A DNA stretch of 64,000 nucleotides, from the NCBI GenBank assembly GCA_026995045.1, contig JALWPK010000209.1, positions 62,001 through 126,000 on the forward strand. The letters run 5' to 3'. Of this stretch, positions 1 through 8,814 are shown piece after piece (position 1 is the first letter of the stretch; each line of letters opens with the position of its first letter). This stretch comes from Gammaproteobacteria bacterium. GTDB lineage: Bacteria > Pseudomonadota > Gammaproteobacteria > SZUA-229. A program made the translations under genes and the position numbers. The notes under the pieces were generated by a model. It saw nothing but the letters and a program-made list of their open reading frames with translations, searched no databases and had not been told where the DNA came from.

Positions 1-2
1 AA

Positions 3-701
3 AGCGGCGGTAACACCGACGCCCTGATCAGCCGGCTGCATGTCGCCATGGCCGATGCGGAACACACCATCAGCAGCGAACAGCTTGAAGACCAGAACTG
101 GGAGCGCGCCTGGATGGCGCATTTCAAACCGATGCAGTTTGGCAAACATTTCTGGGTCGTGCCCAGCCATCACGATGTGGTGGACGCCAGCGCCGTCAAT
201 CTGCAACTCGACCCCGGCCTCGCCTTTGGCACCGGCGCCCATCCAACCACCGCGATGTGCCTGCAATGGCTGGGCGAACACCCGCTCGCCGGCAACAGCG
301 TACTGGATTATGGCTGCGGCTCGGGCATACTAGCCATCGCCGCGCTGCTGCTGGGCGCAAACCGCGCCACCGGAACCGACATCGACCCGCAAGCGATTGA
401 GGCCAGCCGCAGCAATGCCGAACTCAACCGGGTATCAGACAAACTGCAACTGGCGCTGGTGAAGGATTACCGGCCAACACAATACGATATTGTGCTGGCC
501 AACATTCTCAGCGGCCCGCTGGCGCAGCTGGCGCCAACGCTGGCGCAAAATACGCGCAGTGGCGGCGATATTGTGCTGTCCGGCATTTTGCAGGAACAGG
601 CTGACAGCGTGCGCGAAGCCTATGCGCCGTGGTTCGACATGGACGCCACCCGCACGCAGGAAGACTGGGTGATGCTGCACGGTTGCAGGAAACCCGATTA
701 G
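3..701 (+). CDS. prmA: Ribosomal protein L11 methyltransferase, C-terminal part (5' end outside window)
   Basis: Frame is open from base 3; SAM-methyltransferase motifs DPGLAFGTGAHPTT, VLDYGCGSGILAIAA and LANILSGPL are typical of PrmA. Confidence 0.93.
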   Translation, partial: SGGNTDALISRLHVAMADAEHTISSEQLEDQNWERAWMAHFKPMQFGKHFWVVPSHHDVVDASAVNLQLDPGLAFGTGAHPTTAMCLQWLGEHPLAGNSVLDYGCGSGILAIAALLLGANRATGTDIDPQAIEASRSNAELNRVSDKLQLALVKDYRPTQYDIVLANILSGPLAQLAPTLAQNTRSGGDIVLSGILQEQADSVREAYAPWFDMDATRTQEDWVMLHGCRKPD

Positions 702-741
702 CTTGCAAACTCGCCACGATGAAAACCCGATCGGAGTCTGA

Positions 742-1563
742 ATGAAAACCGAGTGCCCGCACTGTCACACCATTTTTAACGTCAGCCAGCAACAACTGGA
801 GTTGGCCGATGGCATGGTGCGCTGCGGTGTATGCCAGCAAATATTCAATGCGCTGGTGCAACCGGATTTGTTTCATGAAAACGAAAACCCGCCTGCCGAC
901 GATGCTGCTGATCTGAATGCTGATATAGCAACTGAAGCAACGCATGTCGAGAGTGAAGCAGACAGCTCTGAACTGACAGCACACAATACTGATACCGCTG
1001 ACAAACAGCAAGACAACAACATTCTGTTTGATGGCAGCGAAGCGGCTTCTGTCGTGCCGGACGAGTTACGCGTTGAGGGTCATCGCCCCGGCGTGCTGTC
1101 CACCCTGATGTGGACGCTGGCTTCGTTGTTACTGGCCGTCACCCTGCTGTTGCAATTTGCCTGGCATCAACGTGAATACCTGGTTCGGCAACCGTGGTTG
1201 CAAACCTACATTACACAAGCCTGCCAGCATGTTGACTGCAGCCTGCTGCATCTGCGCGACCCTGGAAAAATTGAACTCAGCAGCCGCAATGTTTACACCC
1301 ATCCAACCGAAAACAATGCATTGATGGTGTCGCTCACCCTGGTCAACAAGGCGCCCTACGCCCAGGCCTTCCCCGATATCCAGCTTGAATTTTCCGACGT
1401 GGTCGGCACGGTTATCGCCGCCCGCCGGCTGCGCCCGCAGGAATATCTCAACGCCGGCGCCGACAAGCCGCAACTGCTGTTGCCCAATAAACCTGTCACG
1501 CTGGCGCTGGAAATTGTCGACCCCGGCAAACAGGCGCTGACTTACGAATTCCGGTTTTTATAA
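742..1563 (+). CDS. Zinc-ribbon (MJ0042-type) / DUF3426 membrane protein
   Basis: N-terminal CPHCHTIFNVSQQQLELADGMVRCGVCQQIFNA zinc ribbon, one central TM segment, DUF3426-like C-terminus; directly downstream of prmA. Confidence 0.85.
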   Translation: MKTECPHCHTIFNVSQQQLELADGMVRCGVCQQIFNALVQPDLFHENENPPADDAADLNADIATEATHVESEADSSELTAHNTDTADKQQDNNILFDGSEAASVVPDELRVEGHRPGVLSTLMWTLASLLLAVTLLLQFAWHQREYLVRQPWLQTYITQACQHVDCSLLHLRDPGKIELSSRNVYTHPTENNALMVSLTLVNKAPYAQAFPDIQLEFSDVVGTVIAARRLRPQEYLNAGADKPQLLLPNKPVTLALEIVDPGKQALTYEFRFL

Positions 1564-1584
1564 GCAACCGCCAGAACCAACCGC

Positions 1585-1971
1585 TTATTGCTGACGTTTG
1601 AAACGCACTATGTGGCGACGCTGTTTTTTGTTGGGTCGACGCTCGCCATGATGCACCGCCTGATTCGCCAGTTTCTGCATTTCACGCAAGCGTTCACGTT
1701 CGGCGATACTGGCTTCGGTTTCCTCGTATAACTGCTGCGCTTCACTCACCGGCCGGCGTTTGTCGTGAATGCCGCGCACAATGACATCGAAATGCACATT
1801 ACCGCGCTGGATGCCCAGCGCATCGCCCACCCGCACAGCGCGCGCAGGCTTGACGCGCTGACCATTGAGATGCACCTTGCCGCCGCTGACCGCTTCACTC
1901 GCCAGCGCGCGGGTTTTGAAAAACCGCGCCGCCCACAGCCACTTGTCGAGCCGGATAGAATCACTCATCAA
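1585..1971 (-). CDS. hslR: Ribosome-associated heat shock protein Hsp15 (S4 domain)
   Basis: RLDKWLWAARFFKTRALASEAVSGGKVHLNGQRVKPAR S4 motif and basic C-terminus. Confidence 0.9.
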   Translation of the reverse strand: MMSDSIRLDKWLWAARFFKTRALASEAVSGGKVHLNGQRVKPARAVRVGDALGIQRGNVHFDVIVRGIHDKRRPVSEAQQLYEETEASIAERERLREMQKLANQAVHHGERRPNKKQRRHIVRFKRQQ

Positions 1972-1995
1972 CTGATCTTATGTGTTGGCAACCGT

Positions 1996-2979
1996 CTAGA
2001 GCAAGGTGATAACAGCTGCCGCGCCCAGCAACCACCACCAGATACTGCTTTCCTCTTCAGACTGCTGCACGTCGGGTTCAACAACAATCACATCCTTGCC
2101 GATGGTTTTCGCAACCGGCTTTGAGCCCGGCAGTGGAATATATAGTGTATCGCCTTTGGCGACCGGTGTGTCATCGGCTTCGTTATACACATTCACCAAT
2201 CCCTTGATCACTTTCAGATAGAGGCCATCATCACCGGTATCGGCGCTGCCATCACAGCCTTTTGACTGGAATACGCGCAAGGCGTAATCTGTGCCGCGCA
2301 CGCCAACGCTGGCGACAGGCGTTTTCAGCTCGTACACATCTTCCGCCCATTTTCCGATTTCACCGGTGACCTTGCGCAGGCTGCCCTGCAAGAGGTTGAG
2401 GATACTGGTGCGGGCTTTGGACTGGAGACTGTATTTTTCTATCACCATGATGCTGAAACAGCGCAAATCCAGCAGCGCATTGTCCACCATGCGCAGCCGC
2501 AGGAAGCCGTTTTCGCCTGTTATCAGTTTGTCACCCAAAAACACCGGTTTACCGGCGAACAGTTTTCTTGTTATCCGATCAGCGCCTACCGCCACCACGC
2601 GCCCACGCGCGGCTACCACGACACCAACCTGTTTTTTCTTGCGCGCTACCAATGGCGCGTTTTCATCCCGGCTTGGCAGCGTGAGCCGGACTCCTGCTTT
2701 CATACGGCTTGCATCGCCATCGGGGAAGGCATGCGGGTTAAGCCGGATGATGTCCGCCTTTAAACGAGGCCAGCGGTTTTTTTCGCCCGGATACAATCGC
2801 CTTATGATATTGTGCAGGGTTTGTCCCGGCTGTACATAAAGGTATCGGATGTCGGTATCGTAGTCATCTTCTTGCAATGACCGGGCAAATGACTGGGCGG
2901 GAAGTGTTGCTGCTATCCCTGCGGCAAACACCAGCCCCAGCACAAAGGCTGTGATGTGGTGAAAGCGCGATTTTTTCAT
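1996..2979 (-). CDS. FecR-domain protein with LysM-like N-terminal region, exported
   Basis: Signal peptide; LYVQPGQTLHNIIRRLYPG (LysM-like); VGVRGTDYALRVF (FecR-like); C-terminal hydrophobic segment. Confidence 0.75.
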   Translation of the reverse strand: MKKSRFHHITAFVLGLVFAAGIAATLPAQSFARSLQEDDYDTDIRYLYVQPGQTLHNIIRRLYPGEKNRWPRLKADIIRLNPHAFPDGDASRMKAGVRLTLPSRDENAPLVARKKKQVGVVVAARGRVVAVGADRITRKLFAGKPVFLGDKLITGENGFLRLRMVDNALLDLRCFSIMVIEKYSLQSKARTSILNLLQGSLRKVTGEIGKWAEDVYELKTPVASVGVRGTDYALRVFQSKGCDGSADTGDDGLYLKVIKGLVNVYNEADDTPVAKGDTLYIPLPGSKPVAKTIGKDVIVVEPDVQQSEEESSIWWWLLGAAAVITLL

Positions 2980-3054
2980 GGCGGGAGTATAGACACCCTT
3001 TCGGGCTTCACCGCAACTTTCCGATTAGTGGAGCACGCCAGAGGCCGGCTTTAC

Positions 3055-4704
3055 TCAATCCGTAAAATTCAGATTCATGGCGTGTTCAATCAAGCCGCGG
3101 GTGGAGCTGTCGTAACAGCTCGCATCGCCCTTTTCGTGCAGACAGACATAAATATCATCCGCCAGTTGCTTGCCGTATTCCACACCCCACTGGTCGAAAG
3201 AATTGATGTTCCAGATAATGCCCTGCACAAACACCTTGTGTTCGTACATGGCCAGAATCGCGCCCATGGTGCGCGGGTCGAGTTTTTCGAAAATAATCGA
3301 GTTGGTCGGTTTGTTGCCTTCAAAAATCTTGTGCGGCAGCACCTCGCGAATCTTGTCTTCGTCCATGCCGGCTGCTTCCAGTTCAGCGCGGGCCTCGGCC
3401 TCGGTTTTGCCCTGCATCAATGCGCGGGTCTGGGCGAAAAAGTTGGACAGCAGAATACAGTGCTGCTCGCCCAGCGGATTGTTGCTTTGCGCCGGCGCCA
3501 GAAAATCCGCCGGCACCGGCTTGGTGCCCTGGTGCAGCAACTGGAAGAACGCATGCTGGCAGTTGCTGCCGGTCTCGCCCCAGATAATCGGGCCGGTGAG
3601 ATAATCGACGCGATTGCCGTTGCGGTCGATGGTTTTGCCATTGCTTTCCATGTCGAGCTGCTGCAAATGCGCCGGCAGACGCCGCAGGTACTGGTTGTAG
3701 GCCATCACCGCATGGCTTTGCGCGTCATAAAAATTGTTGTACCAGATGCCGAGCAGCGCCAGGATGACCGGAATATTTTTTTCCAGCGGCGTGTTGGCGA
3801 AATGCAGATCCATCGCATGCGCGCCTTCCAGCATCGCCTCGAAACGCTCCATGCCAAGATACAGCACAATCGGCAGACCAATCGCCGACCACAAGGAATA
3901 GCGCCCGCCAACCCAGTCCCAGAATTCGAACATGTTCTCCGGCAAAATGCCAAAATCAGCCGCCGCCTGCTGGTTGGTGGTAACCGCGACAAAATGCCGC
4001 GCCACCGCTTTCTGGTTGCCGGTCAGTTTGACAAACCAGTCACGCGCGCTGTGCGCGTTGAGCATGGTTTCCTGCGTGGTAAAGGATTTGGACGAAATAA
4101 TAAACAGGGTCGACTCCGGCTGTACGAATTTGAGAATTTCGGTGAGGTGAGTGGGGTCGACGTTGGACACAAAATGCACATTCATGCCGCGCTGGGCATA
4201 GGGTTTCATCGCATCACACACCACGTGCGGGCCGAGGTCGGAGCCGCCGATGCCGATATTGACCACATCGGTAATCAGGTGGCCGCTGTAGCCGCGATAG
4301 TGGCCGCCGCGCACGCGCTCGGAAAAATAGCGAATCTGCTCCAGCACACGGTTGACCTTGGGCATTACATTTTCGCCATCGACCATCACCGGGGTGTTGC
4401 TGCGATTGCGCAGCGCAGTGTGCAACGCAGGGCGAAACTCGGAAATATTGATAGGTTCGCCGCTCATCATGCGGTCGCGCCATTGCTCCACCTCGCGCTC
4501 GCGGGCAAGATTGACCAGTAACTCGAAGGTTTTATCGGTGATGCGGTTTTTGGAGAAATCCAGCAGGATGTCGTCCATTTTTGTGCTGAACTTCTGGAAA
4601 CGTCGCTCATCTTGCGCAAACAGGTCGCGCATGTGCACATTTTTTACTTCGTCAAAATGCGCCTGCAAGGCTTTCCAGGCGGGACTTTCCGTTAATTGTG
4701 ACAT
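3055..4704 (-). CDS. pgi: Glucose-6-phosphate isomerase
   Basis: 549 aa; NIGIGGSDLGP, SKSFTTQETMLNA and DQWGVEYGKQLA signatures. Confidence 0.97.
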   Translation of the reverse strand: MSQLTESPAWKALQAHFDEVKNVHMRDLFAQDERRFQKFSTKMDDILLDFSKNRITDKTFELLVNLAREREVEQWRDRMMSGEPINISEFRPALHTALRNRSNTPVMVDGENVMPKVNRVLEQIRYFSERVRGGHYRGYSGHLITDVVNIGIGGSDLGPHVVCDAMKPYAQRGMNVHFVSNVDPTHLTEILKFVQPESTLFIISSKSFTTQETMLNAHSARDWFVKLTGNQKAVARHFVAVTTNQQAAADFGILPENMFEFWDWVGGRYSLWSAIGLPIVLYLGMERFEAMLEGAHAMDLHFANTPLEKNIPVILALLGIWYNNFYDAQSHAVMAYNQYLRRLPAHLQQLDMESNGKTIDRNGNRVDYLTGPIIWGETGSNCQHAFFQLLHQGTKPVPADFLAPAQSNNPLGEQHCILLSNFFAQTRALMQGKTEAEARAELEAAGMDEDKIREVLPHKIFEGNKPTNSIIFEKLDPRTMGAILAMYEHKVFVQGIIWNINSFDQWGVEYGKQLADDIYVCLHEKGDASCYDSSTRGLIEHAMNLNFTD

Positions 4705-4842
4705 AGCAACCGCATTGTTATTGTGATTTCCATAGGTTAGCGCATATTCGGGCTTTCACCAGCAAAAAGCCGCCATCAGAATCGAGCGAAAAAATCAGCT
4801 ATAATACCGCGCCTTTCGCAAGCCGCCGGACAAACCGACACG

Positions 4843-7707
4843 ATGAATTCAGCCGACACTCCCGACACCCTCCCCGCCAAAACCGGCGCGGGTCTGCTCA
4901 GCAGCGAAAGCGTCGACAAGCAACTGCGCGCGCGGGTAAAACTGTTCGGCAACCTGCTGGGCGGCATTCTGCTGAAACACGCCGGCGCGCAAGTATACGA
5001 TGCTGTCGAGAAGCTGAGAACCGGTTTCATCCAACTGCACAAAAAGGATAACCCGAAAAAACGCGAGCGCCTGATGGCGCTGATCGACTCGCTCGACCCA
5101 CAAACCCTGACCCAGGTGGTGCGCGCATTCAGCACCTATTTCAGCCTGGTCAACATTGCCGAGGAAGCCTCGCAGTTGCAGCAGCGCCGCCGCATCATGC
5201 GTCACCGCAACAAGCAGGACATGTGGCGCGGCTCGTTCGACACCACGCTGGATGAACTGATTGACATGGGCGCCAGCGCGGAGCAATTACAGCAGTTGCT
5301 GGACAAGCTGGCCTACATTCCGGTGATTACCGCGCACCCCACCGAAGCCAAGCGCCGCAGCATCATGTATGCCCTGCGCCGGATTTTTCTGGTCAACGAA
5401 AAACTGAACGATACGCGGCTGGACAAGGCCAGCAAGCAGGCCATTCTGGATGAACTGGAAACCCAGATTCAGATGCTGTGGCGCACCGACGAAGTGCGCG
5501 AAGCCCGCCCGCAAGTGCGCGATGAAATCAAGAACGGTCTGTATTATTTCAAGGAAAGCCTGTTCGAAGCCGTGCCGGTGATTTACGCCAATCTGGAAGC
5601 GCGCATCCGCGACCACTTTCCCGATGACGACATCCGCGTGCCCAGCTTTCTGCATTTCGGCTCCTGGATTGGCGGCGACCGCGACGGCAACCCCAACGTC
5701 AAACCCGAAACCACCGAAATGGCGCTGCGTTTGCAATCGCAGACGGCGCTGGAAGAATACGTGCGCCGCCTTACCCGCATCTTTACCCAGCTGACGCATT
5801 CGAGTCAGTTGTGCACGCCCAGCAAGGAATTCATGGAAAGCCTCAACCAGGACGAGAACATGCGCTTCGAGGTGTTCACCACCAAGGCCACGGTATACAG
5901 TCAGGCGCCATATCGCCGCAAGATTGCCTACATGCGCTATCGTCTGCAGCAAAATCTGGATCGCACGCGCGCGCTGCTCAAGGAGCAAACGATTGAACCG
6001 CAGCAGTTCAACTATGCCTATCCATCTGAAAAGGAGTTTTTGCAGGATCTGTATCTGATTCGCGACTCACTCATCAGCCACGGTGATAAAAACGTGGCCG
6101 ACCTGGTGCTGACCGACCTGATTCGTCTGGTGGAATCGTTTGGTTTTTATCTGATGTACCTCGATATTCGCCAGGAATCCACGCGCCACACCGACGCGGT
6201 TGCCGAGATTCTCAAACAAATGGATTACAAGCTCGATTACCATGCCCTGAGCGAAAGCGAGCGCTTGCAACTGCTGGCGGATTACATCGCCAACCCCAAC
6301 ACCGAATTCGAACTCGACATTACCTCGCTGAGCGAGCTGCATCGTGAAACCATGCAGGTGTTCGCCACCATGGCCCGCATGTACGATGAAATCAGCCCGG
6401 ATGCGTTTGGCAACTACGTCATTTCAATGACCCATCAGGCCAGTCATATCATGGAAGTGATGTGGCTGGCGTCGCTGGTTGGCCTCGCCGGCAAGCAGGA
6501 TGATGACTGGTTCTGCAAGATTCGCATTTCCCCGCTGTTTGAAACCATTGAAGACCTCAATCATATTGAAAGCGTGCTGTCCGCGCTGTTCAATAACCCG
6601 ATTTACAAAACCCTGCTGCAGGCGTCCGGCAACCAGCAGGAGGTGATGCTGGGCTATTCCGACTCGTGCAAGGATGGCGGCATTCTCGCTTCCAGCTGGC
6701 AACTGTTCGAAGCGCAGATGAAAGTGATTAAACTGGCTGACGCCTGCGGCGTGGAATGCCGCCTGTTCCATGGCCGCGGCGGCACCATCGGTCGCGGCGG
6801 CGGCCCGACTCACGAATCCATCCTCGCGCAGCCTGAAGGCACGGTGCACGGCGAAATCAAATTCACCGAACAGGGCGAAGTACTGTCCAACAAATACAGC
6901 AACCCGGAAACCGCGGTTTACGAACTCACTCTCGGCATCACCGGCCTGATGCTGGCCAGCCGTTATCAGGTGCTGCCGGGCGACACCACCACCACGCCGG
7001 AGCGCATGCGCATCATGCGTGAAATCATGGCGGCGGGGGAAGACGCCTACCGCGACCTTACCGAGCGCACCGAAGGTTTCCTCGACTATTTCTACGAAGC
7101 CACGCCGATCAGCGAAATCGCGTTGATGAACATCGGTTCGCGGCCATCGCATCGCAAAAAAGGCGACCGCTCCAAATCTTCGGTGCGCGCCATTGGCTGG
7201 GTATTCGGCTGGGCGCAGGCGCGCCACACCCTGCCCGCCTGGTATGGCATTGGCGCGGCGCTGGAAAACTGGATTGACGGCAAACAGGAGCGGCTGGAAA
7301 CACTGCAGGAACTGTATCGCGACTGGCCCTATTTCCGCGCGCTGCTTAGCAACACCGAAATGGCGTTGTACAAGGCCGACATGACCACGGCGCGCGAATA
7401 CGCCGAGCTGTGCGAATCCCAGGAAACCGCGATGCGCGTGTTCAGCAAAATCAAAACCGAGCACGACAAAACCCGCGACCTGACGCTGAAAATCGCCAAG
7501 ATGAACACCCTGCTCGACGATATTCCGCCGCTGGCATTGTCGCTGATGCGGCGCGACCCGTACCTCGACCCGTTGAATCACATTCAAATCAAACTGCTGA
7601 AGCGTTACCGCAACGAATCACTCAGCGAAGAAGAACGCGAAACCTGGCTCGACCCCCTGTTGCGTTCGATAAACGCCATAGCGGCGGGCATGCGCAATAC
7701 GGGCTAA
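4843..7707 (+). CDS. ppc: Phosphoenolpyruvate carboxylase
   Basis: 954 aa; VITAHPTEAKRRS, GGDRDGNPNV, FHGRGGTIGRGGGP, QEVMLGYSDSCKDGG, C-terminal GMRNTG. Confidence 0.98.
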   Translation: MNSADTPDTLPAKTGAGLLSSESVDKQLRARVKLFGNLLGGILLKHAGAQVYDAVEKLRTGFIQLHKKDNPKKRERLMALIDSLDPQTLTQVVRAFSTYFSLVNIAEEASQLQQRRRIMRHRNKQDMWRGSFDTTLDELIDMGASAEQLQQLLDKLAYIPVITAHPTEAKRRSIMYALRRIFLVNEKLNDTRLDKASKQAILDELETQIQMLWRTDEVREARPQVRDEIKNGLYYFKESLFEAVPVIYANLEARIRDHFPDDDIRVPSFLHFGSWIGGDRDGNPNVKPETTEMALRLQSQTALEEYVRRLTRIFTQLTHSSQLCTPSKEFMESLNQDENMRFEVFTTKATVYSQAPYRRKIAYMRYRLQQNLDRTRALLKEQTIEPQQFNYAYPSEKEFLQDLYLIRDSLISHGDKNVADLVLTDLIRLVESFGFYLMYLDIRQESTRHTDAVAEILKQMDYKLDYHALSESERLQLLADYIANPNTEFELDITSLSELHRETMQVFATMARMYDEISPDAFGNYVISMTHQASHIMEVMWLASLVGLAGKQDDDWFCKIRISPLFETIEDLNHIESVLSALFNNPIYKTLLQASGNQQEVMLGYSDSCKDGGILASSWQLFEAQMKVIKLADACGVECRLFHGRGGTIGRGGGPTHESILAQPEGTVHGEIKFTEQGEVLSNKYSNPETAVYELTLGITGLMLASRYQVLPGDTTTTPERMRIMREIMAAGEDAYRDLTERTEGFLDYFYEATPISEIALMNIGSRPSHRKKGDRSKSSVRAIGWVFGWAQARHTLPAWYGIGAALENWIDGKQERLETLQELYRDWPYFRALLSNTEMALYKADMTTAREYAELCESQETAMRVFSKIKTEHDKTRDLTLKIAKMNTLLDDIPPLALSLMRRDPYLDPLNHIQIKLLKRYRNESLSEEERETWLDPLLRSINAIAAGMRNTG

Positions 7708-7808
7708 TACACAGGTTTGCCTTAGCGCAAGGCTGTCTTGCATTGCGGGTCGAAACCTGTCACTGCAACTACGATTTTACACACATTCAGGGTTAACCTG
7801 CCCTATAA

Positions 7809-7967
7809 TTAAGGAAGCCCTGATTAATTCATCCATGAATAATCAGAGCACGAAAACGGTAAAATGCGATTTCACCTTTTTCTTCATTTTCAACAGCTTA
7901 ACAGCTGTTGAAAATGGCGGCACATCCATGTGCCGCGGAAGCTCTGAATAAATCAGAGCTTCCTTAA
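7809..7967 (+). mobile_element. MITE-like hairpin repeat, copy 1
   Basis: 159 bp, TTAAGGAAGCYCTGA inverted termini, tiled by hairpins; about 17 ungapped mismatches (hand count) to the reverse complement of 14266..14424. Confidence 0.85.
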
Positions 7968-8014
7968 ATAGCTGCCAGCCGGTTGCCGCTATTCCCTACA
8001 TCTGCGCAAAAAAA

Positions 8015-8773
8015 ATGATAACTGACGAAGACGCTAAACAATTAACCAACACACTGCTGAACCAATACATCCAGCAAACTCAGCCTGATGAGGTTCTACC
8101 AAATCAGATATACCGGGGCGTATCCGCTTATAGCTGGAAAAACCAACACAAAGGCGCTTGCCATCGCCATAAACACATGTTTAACAAGTACAACGCTATC
8201 CCGGGGTACTGTTTCAATTGCTTCAAAATAACAATACAACCAGACAATGTTATCCAGCTTATCAAGCTGATGATGATATTTAACCAGATCGAGCTAAGAG
8301 ACGATAACACACGAAAATGCTTCACTGAATGCCGGGATAACATCGCCGGCACATATGGCGGGCTGATTTACTGCATGGACTTGCAAGATGCGCTGGGATT
8401 GAAAGATGATATCGCTGAAATCGTCAAAGCTGAAATATCCTCAGACATTACCGTAGGGCTTAAACGCGGCTGCACCGAATACAATATCGCTTACCCCAGC
8501 TACGCGCAAGTAGAACACGGGCACACTCTCATGTGCTACAGACAGGAGTGGAAACCCTTCGAAGAAATGACTGATAATGAGTTTCAGGCAAGTGGCGCCA
8601 GTGGTGACAACCGCGCCACAATACCAAGAGGGTACACCGCGAATGACGCCAAAGCGCTTTTGTCCTGGCTGATGTATGCAGCAACCATAGGCGATACCAG
8701 CTATCTGAAACTGACAGATAACCAGCCACTACCACCATTGAGCAACATCAGGCGCACCGCGTTCTCACGCTAG
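8015..8773 (+). CDS. Conserved-looking Cys/His-rich protein of unknown function
   Basis: 252-aa ORF; ACHRHKHMFNKYNAIPGYCFNCFKITIQP cluster; immediately upstream of a TPR-sulfotransferase gene. Confidence 0.75.
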   Translation: MITDEDAKQLTNTLLNQYIQQTQPDEVLPNQIYRGVSAYSWKNQHKGACHRHKHMFNKYNAIPGYCFNCFKITIQPDNVIQLIKLMMIFNQIELRDDNTRKCFTECRDNIAGTYGGLIYCMDLQDALGLKDDIAEIVKAEISSDITVGLKRGCTEYNIAYPSYAQVEHGHTLMCYRQEWKPFEEMTDNEFQASGASGDNRATIPRGYTANDAKALLSWLMYAATIGDTSYLKLTDNQPLPPLSNIRRTAFSR

Positions 8774-8814
8774 AATACTGTGCGTATCAGGCGCCACACG
8801 GCAATCAACTAATC

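Noticed and set aside
2956-4521. 521-aa plus-strand ORF antisense to pgi
   Set aside because: Overlaps a confidently identified pgi on the other strand; no domain signature.
6424-7587. 387-aa minus-strand ORF antisense to ppc
   Set aside because: Shadow ORF of the ppc coding frame; no plausible motifs.
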